From Bacillus sp. JCM 19034 (GTDB lineage: Bacteria; Bacillota; Bacilli; Bacillales; Bacillaceae_D): 64,000 bases of DNA. The translations under genes and the position numbers were made by a program. Below are positions 20,476 through 30,418 of the stretch, piece by piece. How positions within the stretch are numbered: position 1 is the first letter of the stretch; the number at the start of each line of letters is the position of its first letter. The notes beneath the pieces were generated by a model that saw nothing but the letters and a program-made list of their open reading frames with translations, had not been told where the DNA came from and did no database searches. The DNA lies in the NCBI RefSeq assembly GCF_001310635.1, contig NZ_BAXR01000005.1, positions 124,001 to 188,000 on the forward strand, read 5' to 3'.

Positions 20476-21099
20476 TTAGGTTCGATATGCGAGCTCTTTA
20501 AAAATGGTCTCAACAAAAGCATAAATCTGTTGAAATAAACTAAAAGAAAGTAAACCTAGAAAAATCATAATTCCCATAACCATCACCGTTAAAAAGATCG
20601 TCATAATCGTTTTTGTTGCAGTGTATTGATGTACGGTCATAATTCCTACAAACAGCAAATAAATAAACCAAAGAGTTGCTACCCCATCTAAAAAGAAATA
20701 AAATACAGCTTCCTCTAACGTAATAAACTGGCTCATAATCGTTGTAAATAGATAGATAAGAATCATTGGTACTAGTGCATAAGCTGTAACAATGATAATT
20801 TCTTTAAATTTCCCCTCTCCATCCATTAGCGTCGATATCGACCAATTGGCTACACACCAAATGAAAAATGGTAATACGATGAACAGTAGCTCATCGAGAC
20901 TATTTAATTGATTTGGGTTATTAAAGTTAACTATAAATCCTGCATACTGACGTTTCATAATAATGACAACAGTTAACATGAGAAGAATAGCTAAAGCGAT
21001 GTTCAGTCGACCCTTACCTTCATACTTCACATCCCAATATCCCTTAAACGGATGAATGCAAAGGTAAAATGGATATCGAATCATTTCATTTCGCAGCAA
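20476..21099 (-). CDS. Yip1 family membrane protein
   Basis: About 207 residues with five membrane helices and the N-terminal pattern YPFYLCIHPFKGYWDVKYEGKG, seen in Yip1-like proteins of Gram-positive sugar loci. Bacterial Yip1 domains have no settled function. Start is uncertain: TTG at 21099, six bases behind GGAGGAG and overlapping the previous gene, or ATG at 21084. The overlap suggests coupling with the NHL-TPR gene. Confidence 0.65.
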   Translation of the reverse strand: MLRNEMIRYPFYLCIHPFKGYWDVKYEGKGRLNIALAILLMLTVVIIMKRQYAGFIVNFNNPNQLNSLDELLFIVLPFFIWCVANWSISTLMDGEGKFKEIIIVTAYALVPMILIYLFTTIMSQFITLEEAVFYFFLDGVATLWFIYLLFVGIMTVHQYTATKTIMTIFLTVMVMGIMIFLGLLSFSLFQQIYAFVETIFKELAYRT

Positions 21100-22554
21100 A
21101 ACGTTCTCCTCCTCTCCTATACCTCCGATATGCTCGGAATCCAATGAGCAATAAGGAAAGTACTAATACCCCAGTCATTACCGTTCCAAAATGCTCACGC
21201 AACACTTCTTGGCGATATCGTTTAAAAGCTTTGGAGTAGTATTGACGGCTATTTCCATTTTCAAAATAAGCCATCGCTTCTCTATTTTTCCCTTCCATTA
21301 ACAACGCTTTTCCAATTCCGACATATGCGACTTCGTAATTGGTGTTTAACTTTAACACCTCGTGCCAATAGTTAGCTGATTCCTGATCGTTCCCGTTGTA
21401 ATAATGCATAACAGCCTGATTGACTAGACTGCCAAATTCTGTAGGTTCAAAACGTGTTAATCGATTGAACCTTTATCGAGAATAAGAAAATCCTCTCCTA
21501 TTCGTGCTAGTGCTACTGGATTACGAAACGTCCCTCGCTGCTCACCAAGTTGACCAAAAACATATAATAAATTCCCATCCTCATCATAAGTGAATACACG
21601 CCCTCTATTCAGATCTAAAGCACTATACACCCCATAATCATTCACATCAATGTCAATAAACGTTGAACTACCAGCATAATTACCAATATGTGCGATTTCC
21701 AAATCCCCAATGGGATCGTGATACCCTTGTTTTCTTAGCACGTCCTCTCCCGTTGGATTTAATCGTTGGATTGGAGTATTCGTATTACGTTCTGAATTGG
21801 TTGTATAAATAAAGCCTTCATCATCCAACGCAAGATTATTAAACTCAATTGGGATAAATAGTGACATTTGAGCACGTTGTTCACGCGTGGCAAACAATCT
21901 CCATACATATTCGATTGGGTTAAAGGTCACCCGATTTGCACCCGTGAAACCTGTAAAATGGCCATCTGAATCAAATTCGATTATTCCATCATAAACGCCA
22001 CGTCCAATTACATAGATTCTCTGTGCTTGATCTACTGCAATTTTAACCGGATAGTATTCAAAACCTTCACGTATCACATCTGATTCAGGTTTGCCAATTT
22101 CTCTAATAAATTCTCCTTCGTTTGTCAGTTCAACGACACGTTGATTATTCGTATCTGCGACATAAATAAACCCTTCGTCGGTGACAAATATCCCTTGTGG
22201 ATGATTGAACTGATCTAGTTCTGAGCCATTTTTAAACTCCTCAATCGATTGAAGGAATGTAAACTCTTCATCAAACACTAGAATTCGATTATTACCTGAG
22301 TCTAGCAAATATATTTCATGATCCTTCGTAACAAAAACATCCTCTGGTGAACGTAAACGTCCATACTCCTCACCTATCCCATCCAATATATCTCCTGGTA
22401 AATATGGAATGGCCGAAGGATTTGTATTTTCCCAGTAAGAGTAGTTATAGCCAGGATAAGGTGCTTTTGCAGCTGCTCCTTGTGGTGCTAGAATCGTAGA
22501 CAAGATTAAGAGGAGCAACAGTAGCGAACCACATTTCACTTTGAATCGTTTCAA
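21086..22554 (-). CDS. Exported NHL-repeat and TPR membrane-anchored protein (one frameshift)
   Basis: About 489 residues after repair. Signal sequence (residues 1-29, LLLLLLILSTILAPQGAAA), then a beta-propeller of NHL-type repeats at about 50-360 with recurrent units such as LLDSGNNRILVFDEEF, VADTNNQRVVELTNEG and FGQLGEQRGTFRNPVALA. Next a short tetratricopeptide segment (YEVAYVGIGKALLMEGKNREAMAYFENG, about 405-435) and a C-terminal helix with basic anchor (YRRYRRGG). One base is missing near 21467, splitting the propeller from the TPR part; repair reads LDKGSNRLTRFEPTEFGSLV. TTG start behind GGGAGG. Often mislabelled gluconolactonase; no catalytic residues are evident, so a scaffold or sensing role outside the membrane is more likely. 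Confidence 0.7.
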
Positions 22555-22565
22555 TTGTCTCCCTC

Positions 22566-23441
22566 CTAATCCTTCATCCCTGAGGATGACATTGTCTGAA
22601 TAATACTAGCCTGCGAAAATAGAAATACAACGATCGGAACAGACATCAGCATAAATGCCACAGCAGCAGCAGCCCCCGCACGTGCAATCCCACCTTGAAT
22701 GATTTGTCCCATTGCATAGTTCATCGTTTTCAACTCTTCACTATAAATAAAATTACCTCCATCGGTGCCCCATAATTGCTGGAATAAAAGAATCATTAAA
22801 GTGAGCCATGCTGGCTTCACTAGAGGCATCACAATTTGCCAGAAGATTCTGTATTCACTTGCCCCATCAATCCTTGCAGCTTCTAAAAGGCTATCAGGAA
22901 GTTGTTCCATGAACTGTTTCATCAAATACAATCCAAGTGGAAACGCAAAGGACGGAACGATTATTGCCCAATAGCTATCCACCCACCCAAGTACTGACAT
23001 CGTCATGTAGTTTGGAATGGCCGTAACGTGTGGAGAGAACATTAACGATAAAACAACAAGCGTGAACAAAATATTTATTCCTGGAAACTTATGCTTCGCT
23101 AATGGATAAGCAGCAGCAGCAGAAAAAATAATATGCCCAGCTGTTCCAACGATCGTGATAAAAAAAGTATTGAAGACATATCTCGAGAACGGCACCCAAG
23201 AGTCTGCCATTAAATGAACAAGATCAACAAAGTTATTAAAGGTTGGATTTCTCACAAAAAATCTTGGTGGGAATAGAAAGATCTCATCTAACGGTTTAAA
23301 TGCATTGTTAATCGTATAAATAAGTGGCAATGCCATAAATGCACCAAAAAGCCCGATAAAAGCAAATAGTCCAAGCGTCCCCCACCATGATCGATTCAAC
23401 TTTTTCTTTTTTTTGTATTTCAATCTTAAGGTCAACGCCAT
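22566..23441 (-). CDS. Carbohydrate ABC transporter permease (MalG type), importer II
   Basis: 291 residues, intact, six helices. EAA loop LEAARIDGASEYRIFWQIVMP near residue 190. N-terminus is strongly basic (KYKKKKKLNR). Starts one base after the partner permease's stop. Belongs with the CBM-fused binding protein upstream. Confidence 0.9.
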   Translation of the reverse strand: MALTLRLKYKKKKKLNRSWWGTLGLFAFIGLFGAFMALPLIYTINNAFKPLDEIFLFPPRFFVRNPTFNNFVDLVHLMADSWVPFSRYVFNTFFITIVGTAGHIIFSAAAAYPLAKHKFPGINILFTLVVLSLMFSPHVTAIPNYMTMSVLGWVDSYWAIIVPSFAFPLGLYLMKQFMEQLPDSLLEAARIDGASEYRIFWQIVMPLVKPAWLTLMILLFQQLWGTDGGNFIYSEELKTMNYAMGQIIQGGIARAGAAAAVAFMLMSVPIVVFLFSQASIIQTMSSSGMKD

Positions 23442-23444
23442 TGA

Positions 23445-24339
23445 CTATTCCCCCACCTTTCTCAGGAGCTTTTGTGTAATCAAATTTGTCGTCATCATAA
23501 TGATGAATAAAACAGTTGCGATAGCTGAAGCATATCCCATTTCAAAGCGAATAGTACCGTAATCAATTAAATGGGTAACAATCGTATGACCTGCATATTG
23601 AACACTTGGAAATCCAGCTAAAGCCATCGATACATCCGCAACCGCAAACGTCATTGTAATTTGAATAACAGCTCCAAACATTAATTGTGGCCGCATAGCT
23701 GGCAGTGTTAAAAACCATAGCTCTTGCCAGCGATTCCGTATCCCATCAATTGCACCTGCCTCATACATCGTGCGATCAACATTTTGCAAGCCAGCAATGA
23801 ACGCTAGAAAACTAGTTCCAAGGCTGAGCCATAATTGAACGAGCATCACAATCGCAAGAATGTAAGTTGGGTCCTGTAACCATTGAATTGGTTCATAGAT
23901 CATTCCTATTTTCATGAGAAAGCCGTTAGCATAACCATAGCTGTCCCCTGAGAAGATTATTAACCAAATAAAGAAGATGTTACCTGATATAGAAGGAGCA
24001 AAAAAGATTAAACGTAAGAAACGCCCTCAACTTTGAATTAAATTCATTAATTAACCATGCAAATACAAAGCAAGCTACATAACTAATTGGACCGGTAACA
24101 GCAGCAAAAAGCATTGTATTTTTTAATGCAATTAAAAAGACATCATCCTCTAAAAAGAGTCTTGCGTAATTTTGCCAACCGACCCAACGTGGAAATTCCA
24201 ACATATTAAAATAGGTAAAGCTTACAACGATTGAAATCAGTACAGGTAAAATGGTAAATAGAAAGAATAAGAGAAAATAAGGTGCCATTAAGATGTAAGA
24301 ATGCTTATGAACCTTTAGATTTCTTTTTAATCGATCCAA
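23445..24339 (-). CDS. Sugar ABC transporter permease (MalF type), importer II (one frameshift)
   Basis: About 297 residues from the TTG at 24339. EAA loop reads YEAGAIDGIRNRWQELWFLTLP. One surplus G (CCC at 24024-24026) shifts the frame; removing it gives SKLRRFLRLIFFAPSISGNI. The frame stays open upstream as far as about 24421, with AEGSGQ-type hydrophilic sequence (KSGQLVIEKPKRLDRL) and a GGAGGGG site at 24420-24428. The true start may therefore be there with an unusual or miscalled start codon, adding about 28 residues. Confidence 0.85.
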
Positions 24340-24429
24340 CCTTTTTGGTTTTTCAATAACGAGTTGTCCTGACTTCTCAACCGCTAAATTCTCTGAATGT
24401 TTTTCACCCTTTAAAATATGTAACCCCTC

Positions 24430-27357
24430 CTATTCCAGCGGCAGGTCAAACTCTGTACGCTTTATTCTAATTTCATCGTTAATATAAATAATATAGTCAC
24501 TTAAAGCTTCACGAGGATTCGTTCCATTGTTTACTACTTCCCTGAATGCATTATCTAAATGTCTTCCTGTAAAATAGCCGCCCGGAACTTCAGGCACACC
24601 TTGAACCCATTGCCACTGCTCCTCTAATCTTTCGTAATCTCTAACAGGCCATGGCAACTCTTGTAATGCTTCAATATTAGCTGTAGGGTAACGAGCTGCT
24701 GCACCCATCAATCCTTCCATTTCTCTACCGAAGCGAACTTGGATTTCTTTACTAGTCCACCATTTCAAAAATTCCCAACTTGCATCTTTATTTTCGGCCT
24801 TTTCCATGATGATCGCCGCTGTTCCAGTACTACCAACATCACGGCGAATGGAACCATCAGGTTGTTCCGTTCCAGGAATCGGGGCGAACTCCCATAACCC
24901 CCTAATTTCCGGTGCAGACACTGAGAGGTGATTATAAAATGTATAATCATCAATGCCGATTGGCATTTCCCCTGTCCTGAATCGGTTCGGAAAGTCGAAC
25001 TTTAAAGGCAGTTTATAATTCGTATAGAGACTACTCCAGCGATTAAATACACTCATTGAAATATCAGAATCAAGAGCACTTCTCTTCGCACCGTCTTGAT
25101 ACAATTGCCCATCTTCCTGGTAGAGCATCATTGTAAACGTTTGATTTGGAATTAAGTTCTGCACATCACCAGGATTCTCAGGGTCTTGTAGTAAAGGCAG
25201 TGCTAAATCCATATGATTTTTCTGCAAAACTGGGATCATTTCTAAAACATCCTGCCATGTTTGTGGAATCTCAATCTCTAGTTCTTCCAAAATATCCTTT
25301 CGATAAAATAGCATGCTAAACATTTGTTGTTCAGGTAAGCCAAAGACACCATCATTAAATCGATAAGGTAAAACAGCACTTTCTCGAAATCTAGGCTCTA
25401 CCTCCGCGAAATCTGAAAATTGGGTTAAATCAACTACTGCATTTCTCATCGCATAATTAACAGGAATCTCGTTACCAACCTGCATTGCGACATCAGGCCC
25501 TTGGTTAGCAAGCGTTGCTGGTAGTAAATTCGCCATCTGAACTAGCTGTAAATTGACATGAATCCCTGTTTCCGGAGTGAACGATTCATCAATCAATGCC
25601 TTTAAAACCTGTGCTTGGTCACGGCCCGTTCCAATCCAAACTGTAATCGCATCATCCTCATCATCCTCCGTCACATTCCCAATACTGTTGTAATCCTCAA
25701 AGAAAGAGTGAGTAAAAGCACCTATTTCATGTGCAATTTTCCTATAAAAAGGAGCATCTGCTTCAGGCATTTCCTGCTCAGGGGAAGCAATAATGAGATA
25801 GTCAATTTCCAGTGGTTGTTCACGAACAGTTAATATCCAAGTACCAAGACCACCAACATTTATTTTGTATGAATCAAGTCGTCGTTGAATCGTTTCTGGT
25901 CTTTGAACAAAATCATTAAGCTGATAAGCCATTGTATTTAAAATGGCTGTTTGATCACTCGTTTCTCCTGTTAATTCAGCTAATTCGTCGGCAATTTCCG
26001 TTAGAGTTTGACTTTGTCTTGCGAAAACCTCTGTCATCTCGGGAATATTCTTTTCTAGTTCATAGTCCCGATATGGATCTGGAACTGTACCTGTGATCAT
26101 GATTATTTTTCGATATATTTCATTCAATTCAAGAACACTCGCCTCAACAGTTCGTAGCAATGGAGCCATACTTCCAAGTGTCACTTCCATTTTTAGTTCA
26201 TGAGTTCCCTCAGTTAAATAAAACAAATACGGCTCCTCATCTCCAAGCACATCCATTTTCCAATTATTATCATAGTAAAAAGACACTTGTTCCATTTCTT
26301 GAAACGGAATATCGTCATTAATCATGATGGTTCTTGTTGAATAAATTCCCCGTAGCATGTTTTGTCGATTTTTCACACCTATTTTATATAAACCATCTTC
26401 TGGAACATCAATCTCCCACGTAATCCATTGACCCGGCCAACGCCAATTATACCCGCCTATTGTATTCATTCGTATTTTAGATACATCATAAGGCTCTGTT
26501 GCCGGACTACTCCGATCATTAATCGCATAAAGCGTTGGATCTGATTTTAAAGTTGCATGTTCACCTTGTACTTTAATCATTTGTCCGTTCGCCTCTACAT
26601 ATCCCATCTCATCATAATGTTGCTTAACTTCCTTATATTCAGGTATTTCTTCAATCTGATAAAGTTTAATTTGATCAATTAACATCGGCTCCCGAGACGA
26701 AATGAAGCTCAATGTATTGATACCTTTAGAAAAATAAAATAGGTAGGGTTCTGTATAGTAGCCTTCTGAATCTCTTAAATCAGCTTCTTGCCAGATTGGC
26801 TGCTCCACTTGTCTTGGCCTGAGATCATTTCCACGGTTATCTTGTTCAATTTCATCTAATTCGTTCGTCCATGTACGTGGAAAAGTTAATGTTGCAGCCC
26901 CTTGAAATGGAAGCTTTCCATTAATAAATAATTCACGTTCAATAGATGAACTTTTACCTTCAATAGGGAAATAGCGGATAGCGATGTTATATAATCCTTC
27001 TTCCGGAACATCTACTTCCCATTCAATCATGCCTACCTCATCTGTTTTCACTGCAGCACCTTGATCAATTTCTACAACCTCAATATCCATGCCATCTATC
27101 TTTGTATAATCTTCAGCATGTATAATAATCTCCTTGTTAGGACGAGGAAAACCTTGGTAGCGCTCAATATAATTGGAGTAGAGATCATCACGTATAGTTA
27201 TATCGCTTCTCTCCAGCTCGACCACTGTTTCTTCGCCATTTAAGCCGGACTCTGCATATACGTTCTGATAGCCAAACAATGGTAGAACATTAAAAACGAT
27301 CAAAAGAAGCGCTAAACTGATATAGATCGATAATTTCAATACATGTTGAAGCAACAA
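24430..27357 (-). CDS. Solute-binding protein fused to tandem carbohydrate-binding-like modules
   Basis: 975 residues, more than twice the usual binding-protein length. N-terminal membrane/signal segment (residues 10-35) without a lipobox. Two homologous beta-sandwich modules follow: about 75-235 (WEVDVPEEGLYNIAIRY, LFINGKLPFQ, EPYLFYFSKG) and about 270-410 (WEIDVPEDGLYKIGVKN, IMINDDIPFQ, EPYLFYLTEG), an internal duplication. A helical linker (about 415-540) leads to a family 1 solute-binding domain (about 570-965: LVQMANLLPATLANQGPDVAMQ, GVFGLPEQQMFSMLFYRKDI). TTG start behind GGAGGGGG. Likely a cell-bound receptor that both binds polymer and feeds importer II. Confidence 0.8.
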   Translation of the reverse strand: MLLQHVLKLSIYISLALLLIVFNVLPLFGYQNVYAESGLNGEETVVELERSDITIRDDLYSNYIERYQGFPRPNKEIIIHAEDYTKIDGMDIEVVEIDQGAAVKTDEVGMIEWEVDVPEEGLYNIAIRYFPIEGKSSSIERELFINGKLPFQGAATLTFPRTWTNELDEIEQDNRGNDLRPRQVEQPIWQEADLRDSEGYYTEPYLFYFSKGINTLSFISSREPMLIDQIKLYQIEEIPEYKEVKQHYDEMGYVEANGQMIKVQGEHATLKSDPTLYAINDRSSPATEPYDVSKIRMNTIGGYNWRWPGQWITWEIDVPEDGLYKIGVKNRQNMLRGIYSTRTIMINDDIPFQEMEQVSFYYDNNWKMDVLGDEEPYLFYLTEGTHELKMEVTLGSMAPLLRTVEASVLELNEIYRKIIMITGTVPDPYRDYELEKNIPEMTEVFARQSQTLTEIADELAELTGETSDQTAILNTMAYQLNDFVQRPETIQRRLDSYKINVGGLGTWILTVREQPLEIDYLIIASPEQEMPEADAPFYRKIAHEIGAFTHSFFEDYNSIGNVTEDDEDDAITVWIGTGRDQAQVLKALIDESFTPETGIHVNLQLVQMANLLPATLANQGPDVAMQVGNEIPVNYAMRNAVVDLTQFSDFAEVEPRFRESAVLPYRFNDGVFGLPEQQMFSMLFYRKDILEELEIEIPQTWQDVLEMIPVLQKNHMDLALPLLQDPENPGDVQNLIPNQTFTMMLYQEDGQLYQDGAKRSALDSDISMSVFNRWSSLYTNYKLPLKFDFPNRFRTGEMPIGIDDYTFYNHLSVSAPEIRGLWEFAPIPGTEQPDGSIRRDVGSTGTAAIIMEKAENKDASWEFLKWWTSKEIQVRFGREMEGLMGAAARYPTANIEALQELPWPVRDYERLEEQWQWVQGVPEVPGGYFTGRHLDNAFREVVNNGTNPREALSDYIIYINDEIRIKRTEFDLPLE

Positions 27358-27478
27358 ATCAAGCCCCCTCCTACTCGTTTCAAATCTTATTAAATAGTTG
27401 AACCCCCTGTATCAACCATTCGTATCAAGGGTTCATTGTTTTATATATTCTCTTGCAAAAGTGCTACAAATCTAAAGT

Positions 27479-28840
27479 TTATTTCATAAATTCCTCTACT
27501 AAAGATTGAGCTTCACCTTTTACCTTAGCAACAGCTTGTGAAGGAGATTCAATCCCCTCTGCAATATTCTCATTCATTTCATAAAATGCGTCCTCTAGTC
27601 CATATGCTGGCCAGTAATTCGGACGAACATTATCCTGCATGTCAATTAATGTGTTATACGTTTCTAGATTTGGAGAAATCAGTTCAAACCACTCATTACG
27701 TTCATCCTCTAAAATCTCCCAAACTTGTAAATCCTCCCAAATTTGATATACAATTTCAGGATCTTCAACACCTATTGGAATCGTTAAACCTTCATAACTA
27801 TTAACTGGTACTGTATAATCGTCAGCTTGTGGACCTTTTGGAAAATAAACATAGCCCCAGTCAAAAGGAAGATCCGCACGCCCTTCCATTTCCCAACTAT
27901 AACCTATTACCATTCCTGTAAGCCCTTCTGCAAAGTAACGCTTAGGATCTTCGTAATTGTCGCCTTCATTTGGCTTTATTACACGATGTTCGTTATAAAG
28001 AGCTGCCATAAATTCAAGTGCTTCCATCGATTTCTGCGAATCAATTTGCACCTCTAAATTCGGAATATCTAAAATATCTTCATCGTTTGATGCGATTAAA
28101 AATAAAGGTAATGCGTTATGATCTGCACTCATTCCATATTGTTCACCTGATGTTAATTCTTGTGCTGCTTCAAGCATTGCATCCCATGTCCATTCACCAC
28201 TTTCCTGTAATTCTTGAGGATCAGGTAAGCCGGCTTGTTCGAACATCGTTTTGTTGTAGAATAAACCACCACTGATGTTTACAGTACTTCCAATCATATA
28301 AAATTGATCATCAATCGTTCCTAGCTCTTGAGGTATTTCAGGAACGGCAATATCATTTAAGTCAGCAAAATCGTTTACTGGGATTAAATAATCTTCCTTG
28401 ACTAATGATGCAGCTTGAGCACTAGAAAGGCTAACTAAATCTGCAAACGGATCATTCGCCAATATAGAATTTGTTAACGTACTTACTTTCTCATCGTATG
28501 TTACTTCAACATATTCAATTTTAATATTGTACTTCTCTTCGACCTCAGCGTGCCGATCAACGATCATATCTCTTAACTCAGTTCCACCTGGTGGTGTCAT
28601 ATCCCAGTGATTGGCGATACGAATTACTCGACCATCAAGATCAACAGCTTCATTTTGTTCCACTGCTTCATCTTCGTTACCTTCTTCTTCACTATTTCCA
28701 TCTTCTTCATTATCAACTTCTGTTTCATCAGGATCTGTTTCATCGGTTGTTGCCGGTGCACCATCACTACTGCAGGCAATTAATCCGACAAACATAATTA
28801 AAAGGACACATAAGAGCATTGATAATTTAAACTTTTTCAT
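27479..28840 (-). CDS. Extracellular solute-binding lipoprotein, first gene of the glycan operon
   Basis: About 453 residues. Signal MKKFKLSMLLCVLLIMFVG and lipobox GLIAC give a lipidated cysteine near residue 23, followed by an acidic linker of about 40 residues (TDETDPDETEVDNEE-like) typical of alkaliphile or halophile lipoproteins. The binding domain begins RVIRIANHWDMTPPGG and contains NDPFADLVSLSSAQAASL. ATG at 28840 follows GAGGGGG; the open frame upstream has no ribosome site. Probably the partner of importer III, since importer II has its own fused binding protein; the assignment could be reversed. Confidence 0.85.
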   Translation of the reverse strand: MKKFKLSMLLCVLLIMFVGLIACSSDGAPATTDETDPDETEVDNEEDGNSEEEGNEDEAVEQNEAVDLDGRVIRIANHWDMTPPGGTELRDMIVDRHAEVEEKYNIKIEYVEVTYDEKVSTLTNSILANDPFADLVSLSSAQAASLVKEDYLIPVNDFADLNDIAVPEIPQELGTIDDQFYMIGSTVNISGGLFYNKTMFEQAGLPDPQELQESGEWTWDAMLEAAQELTSGEQYGMSADHNALPLFLIASNDEDILDIPNLEVQIDSQKSMEALEFMAALYNEHRVIKPNEGDNYEDPKRYFAEGLTGMVIGYSWEMEGRADLPFDWGYVYFPKGPQADDYTVPVNSYEGLTIPIGVEDPEIVYQIWEDLQVWEILEDERNEWFELISPNLETYNTLIDMQDNVRPNYWPAYGLEDAFYEMNENIAEGIESPSQAVAKVKGEAQSLVEEFMK

Positions 28841-29310
28841 AAAACAACCCCCTCGTATTAGTGTTAAAATCATGTTTCCTGTTACATTCACTAAGATCAA
28901 AGATCCCCTTAAGTTATTCACCACCCCCTCGCTCATTTCATTATTTCGATCATTATAAAGATAGTGACAACTTTATGTAGATGAGACGTATTATATAAAC
29001 TAATGGATAACTTGGTCTAATCTAATTTTTCATTTCCATCCTATAAGCCACTATAGGTCCTTTTCTTTGTACATGATAAATATTGTACACAGCGAAAATT
29101 GTCCAACCTCAGTGCTTTTTATATAAAAACACCAATTAAATTAAGAAAAAGAATACGCTTACATTACTTAATCATTATCTTATAATTAGTTTTCTTTTAA
29201 GTATATAGATTAATGCGTTATAAACATGGATTAATACTAGATTATTTCTTCATTCTAACATTCATCTTAGACACGACTACTGTCTCTATCAGTCTATTTT
29301 TATGAATAAT
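28841..29310. other. Promoter region of the glycan operon
   Basis: About 470 gene-free bases between the LacI-type gene and the operon it probably controls. AT-rich, with one TGTAAGCGTATTCT box at 29150-29163. No reading frame or RNA fold convinced me. Confidence 0.5.
29150..29163. promoter_or_regulatory. LacI/CcpA-type operator box
   Basis: On the minus strand TGTAAGCGTATTCT, sharing TGTAAGCGT with the box before the lacI-type gene (30419-30432). Located 310 bases before the first gene of the glycan operon. Shared half-site suggests one regulator for both, either the local LacI-type protein or CcpA. Confidence 0.4.
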
Positions 29311-29340
29311 AAAGAGGGACCTACCTCATGGCCCCTCTTT
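29311..29340 (-). terminator. Terminator of the lacI-type gene
   Basis: Arms 29311-29321 and 29330-29340 (AAAGAGGGACC / GGCCCCTCTTT, one mismatch), minus-strand tail TTTATTATT. Lies 22 bases past the regulator's stop. Confidence 0.75.
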
Positions 29341-29362
29341 CAAACAGATGAACGATTCACAC

Positions 29363-30370
29363 TTATATCTTTTTTACTGATTCCCGATGAATGATCGTGC
29401 CCTTAATTAGTTTTCTAACAGAACTTTTCCCATTTTTCATTAGCTTGTCGATAATAAGTTCAACAGCCGCATTAGACATGTCTTCAATATTGACTTTCGT
29501 CGTTGTCATTGGTGGTTTCGATATAGTTGAGTAGACATCATTATCAAATCCTACGACTGAGCAGTCTTCAGGTACTTTATAACCTATCATTGATAGTTTA
29601 TTAATGAAATTAAAGCCAATTTGATCACAATTGCAAACGAAAGCAGTCGGTAACGGGTTGGGAACGTCAAGCTCTATATACTTGCCCTCTTCATCTCGAT
29701 CAGGAATAATCAGTTTTCTATCCAAAGGAATGTTATGTTCTAATAATGATTTATAATAGCCTAAAAAACGGTCTTGAATACTACTAGTAGTATGGATATT
29801 TCCAATAAATGCGATTTTTTTGTGCCCATTCTGAATAAGAAAATTGGTCATCTCATACATTCCATAAAAGTTATCGGTTACAACTGTATCCACTTGCGAC
29901 AGGTCTGTATAAAAATCAAGGAATACTTTCGGAATCCCTTCAGAATGTAATAGTTCAATATAACTTTTCTTTATTTGTCCCAAAATGATGAAACCGTCGA
30001 CTTTATTCTCCACATATGTTCGTGGCAAGTTTAAGTATTGTTCATCTTCGTTACTCAAAATTTGGAGTATACTATAATAATTGTATTCTTCTAATTTCCT
30101 AGTAATATATTGATGAAATTTTAAGTAGAAAGGGGATTGATCATCGCCAATAAATCGTTCAGGAATGATCACACCGATGTTATATGATAAGCCTTCTTCC
30201 GTTGACTTACCAACAGTATTATTTTGATATCCTAAATCATTAGCTATTTTTTTTATTTTCTTTTTTAATTCCTCACTAACACCCCCTCTATTATTTATTG
30301 CTTTTGATACAGTCACACTGCTAACACCAATCTTTTCTGCAATATCTTTCAGCGTCACATTGTTTTTCAA
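29363..30370 (-). CDS. LacI family transcriptional regulator
   Basis: 335 residues. N-terminal helix-turn-helix VTLKDIAEKIGVSSVTVSKAINNRGGVSEE with hinge, then a periplasmic-binding-protein-like sensor (NIGVIIPERFIGDD, VDGFIILGQIKKSYIE, FVCNCDQIGFNFI, CSVVGFDND). TTG start behind GGAGG. It stands immediately upstream of, and in the same direction as, the large glycan operon but has its own terminator, so it is the likely local repressor, responding to an imported sugar. Confidence 0.9.
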   Translation of the reverse strand: MKNNVTLKDIAEKIGVSSVTVSKAINNRGGVSEELKKKIKKIANDLGYQNNTVGKSTEEGLSYNIGVIIPERFIGDDQSPFYLKFHQYITRKLEEYNYYSILQILSNEDEQYLNLPRTYVENKVDGFIILGQIKKSYIELLHSEGIPKVFLDFYTDLSQVDTVVTDNFYGMYEMTNFLIQNGHKKIAFIGNIHTTSSIQDRFLGYYKSLLEHNIPLDRKLIIPDRDEEGKYIELDVPNPLPTAFVCNCDQIGFNFINKLSMIGYKVPEDCSVVGFDNDVYSTISKPPMTTTKVNIEDMSNAAVELIIDKLMKNGKSSVRKLIKGTIIHRESVKKI

Positions 30371-30418
30371 ATCAAAACCTCCAACACCTTTGTTACGTTT
30401 AACTTGTGATACAGCATT

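Noticed and set aside
21457..22554. Annotating the NHL protein as gluconolactonase
   Set aside because: Repeats alone match; lactonase metal ligands are not evident and the TPR and anchor argue against it.
24420..24430. Possible ATT start for the importer II MalF-type permease
   Set aside because: The upstream frame is open and well placed behind GGAGGGG, but ATT starts are very rare; a base error is as likely, so I kept the TTG at 24339.
27400..27434. Stem GAACCC/GGGTTC between the lipoprotein and fused-receptor genes
   Set aside because: Only 6 base pairs hold and there is no T-tract in either direction; not enough to call a terminator.
28591..28958. Long plus-strand open frames, serine/leucine/histidine-rich, opposite the binding-lipoprotein gene
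   Set aside because: They mirror the acidic linker codons of the real gene on the other strand, have low-complexity composition and no ribosome site.
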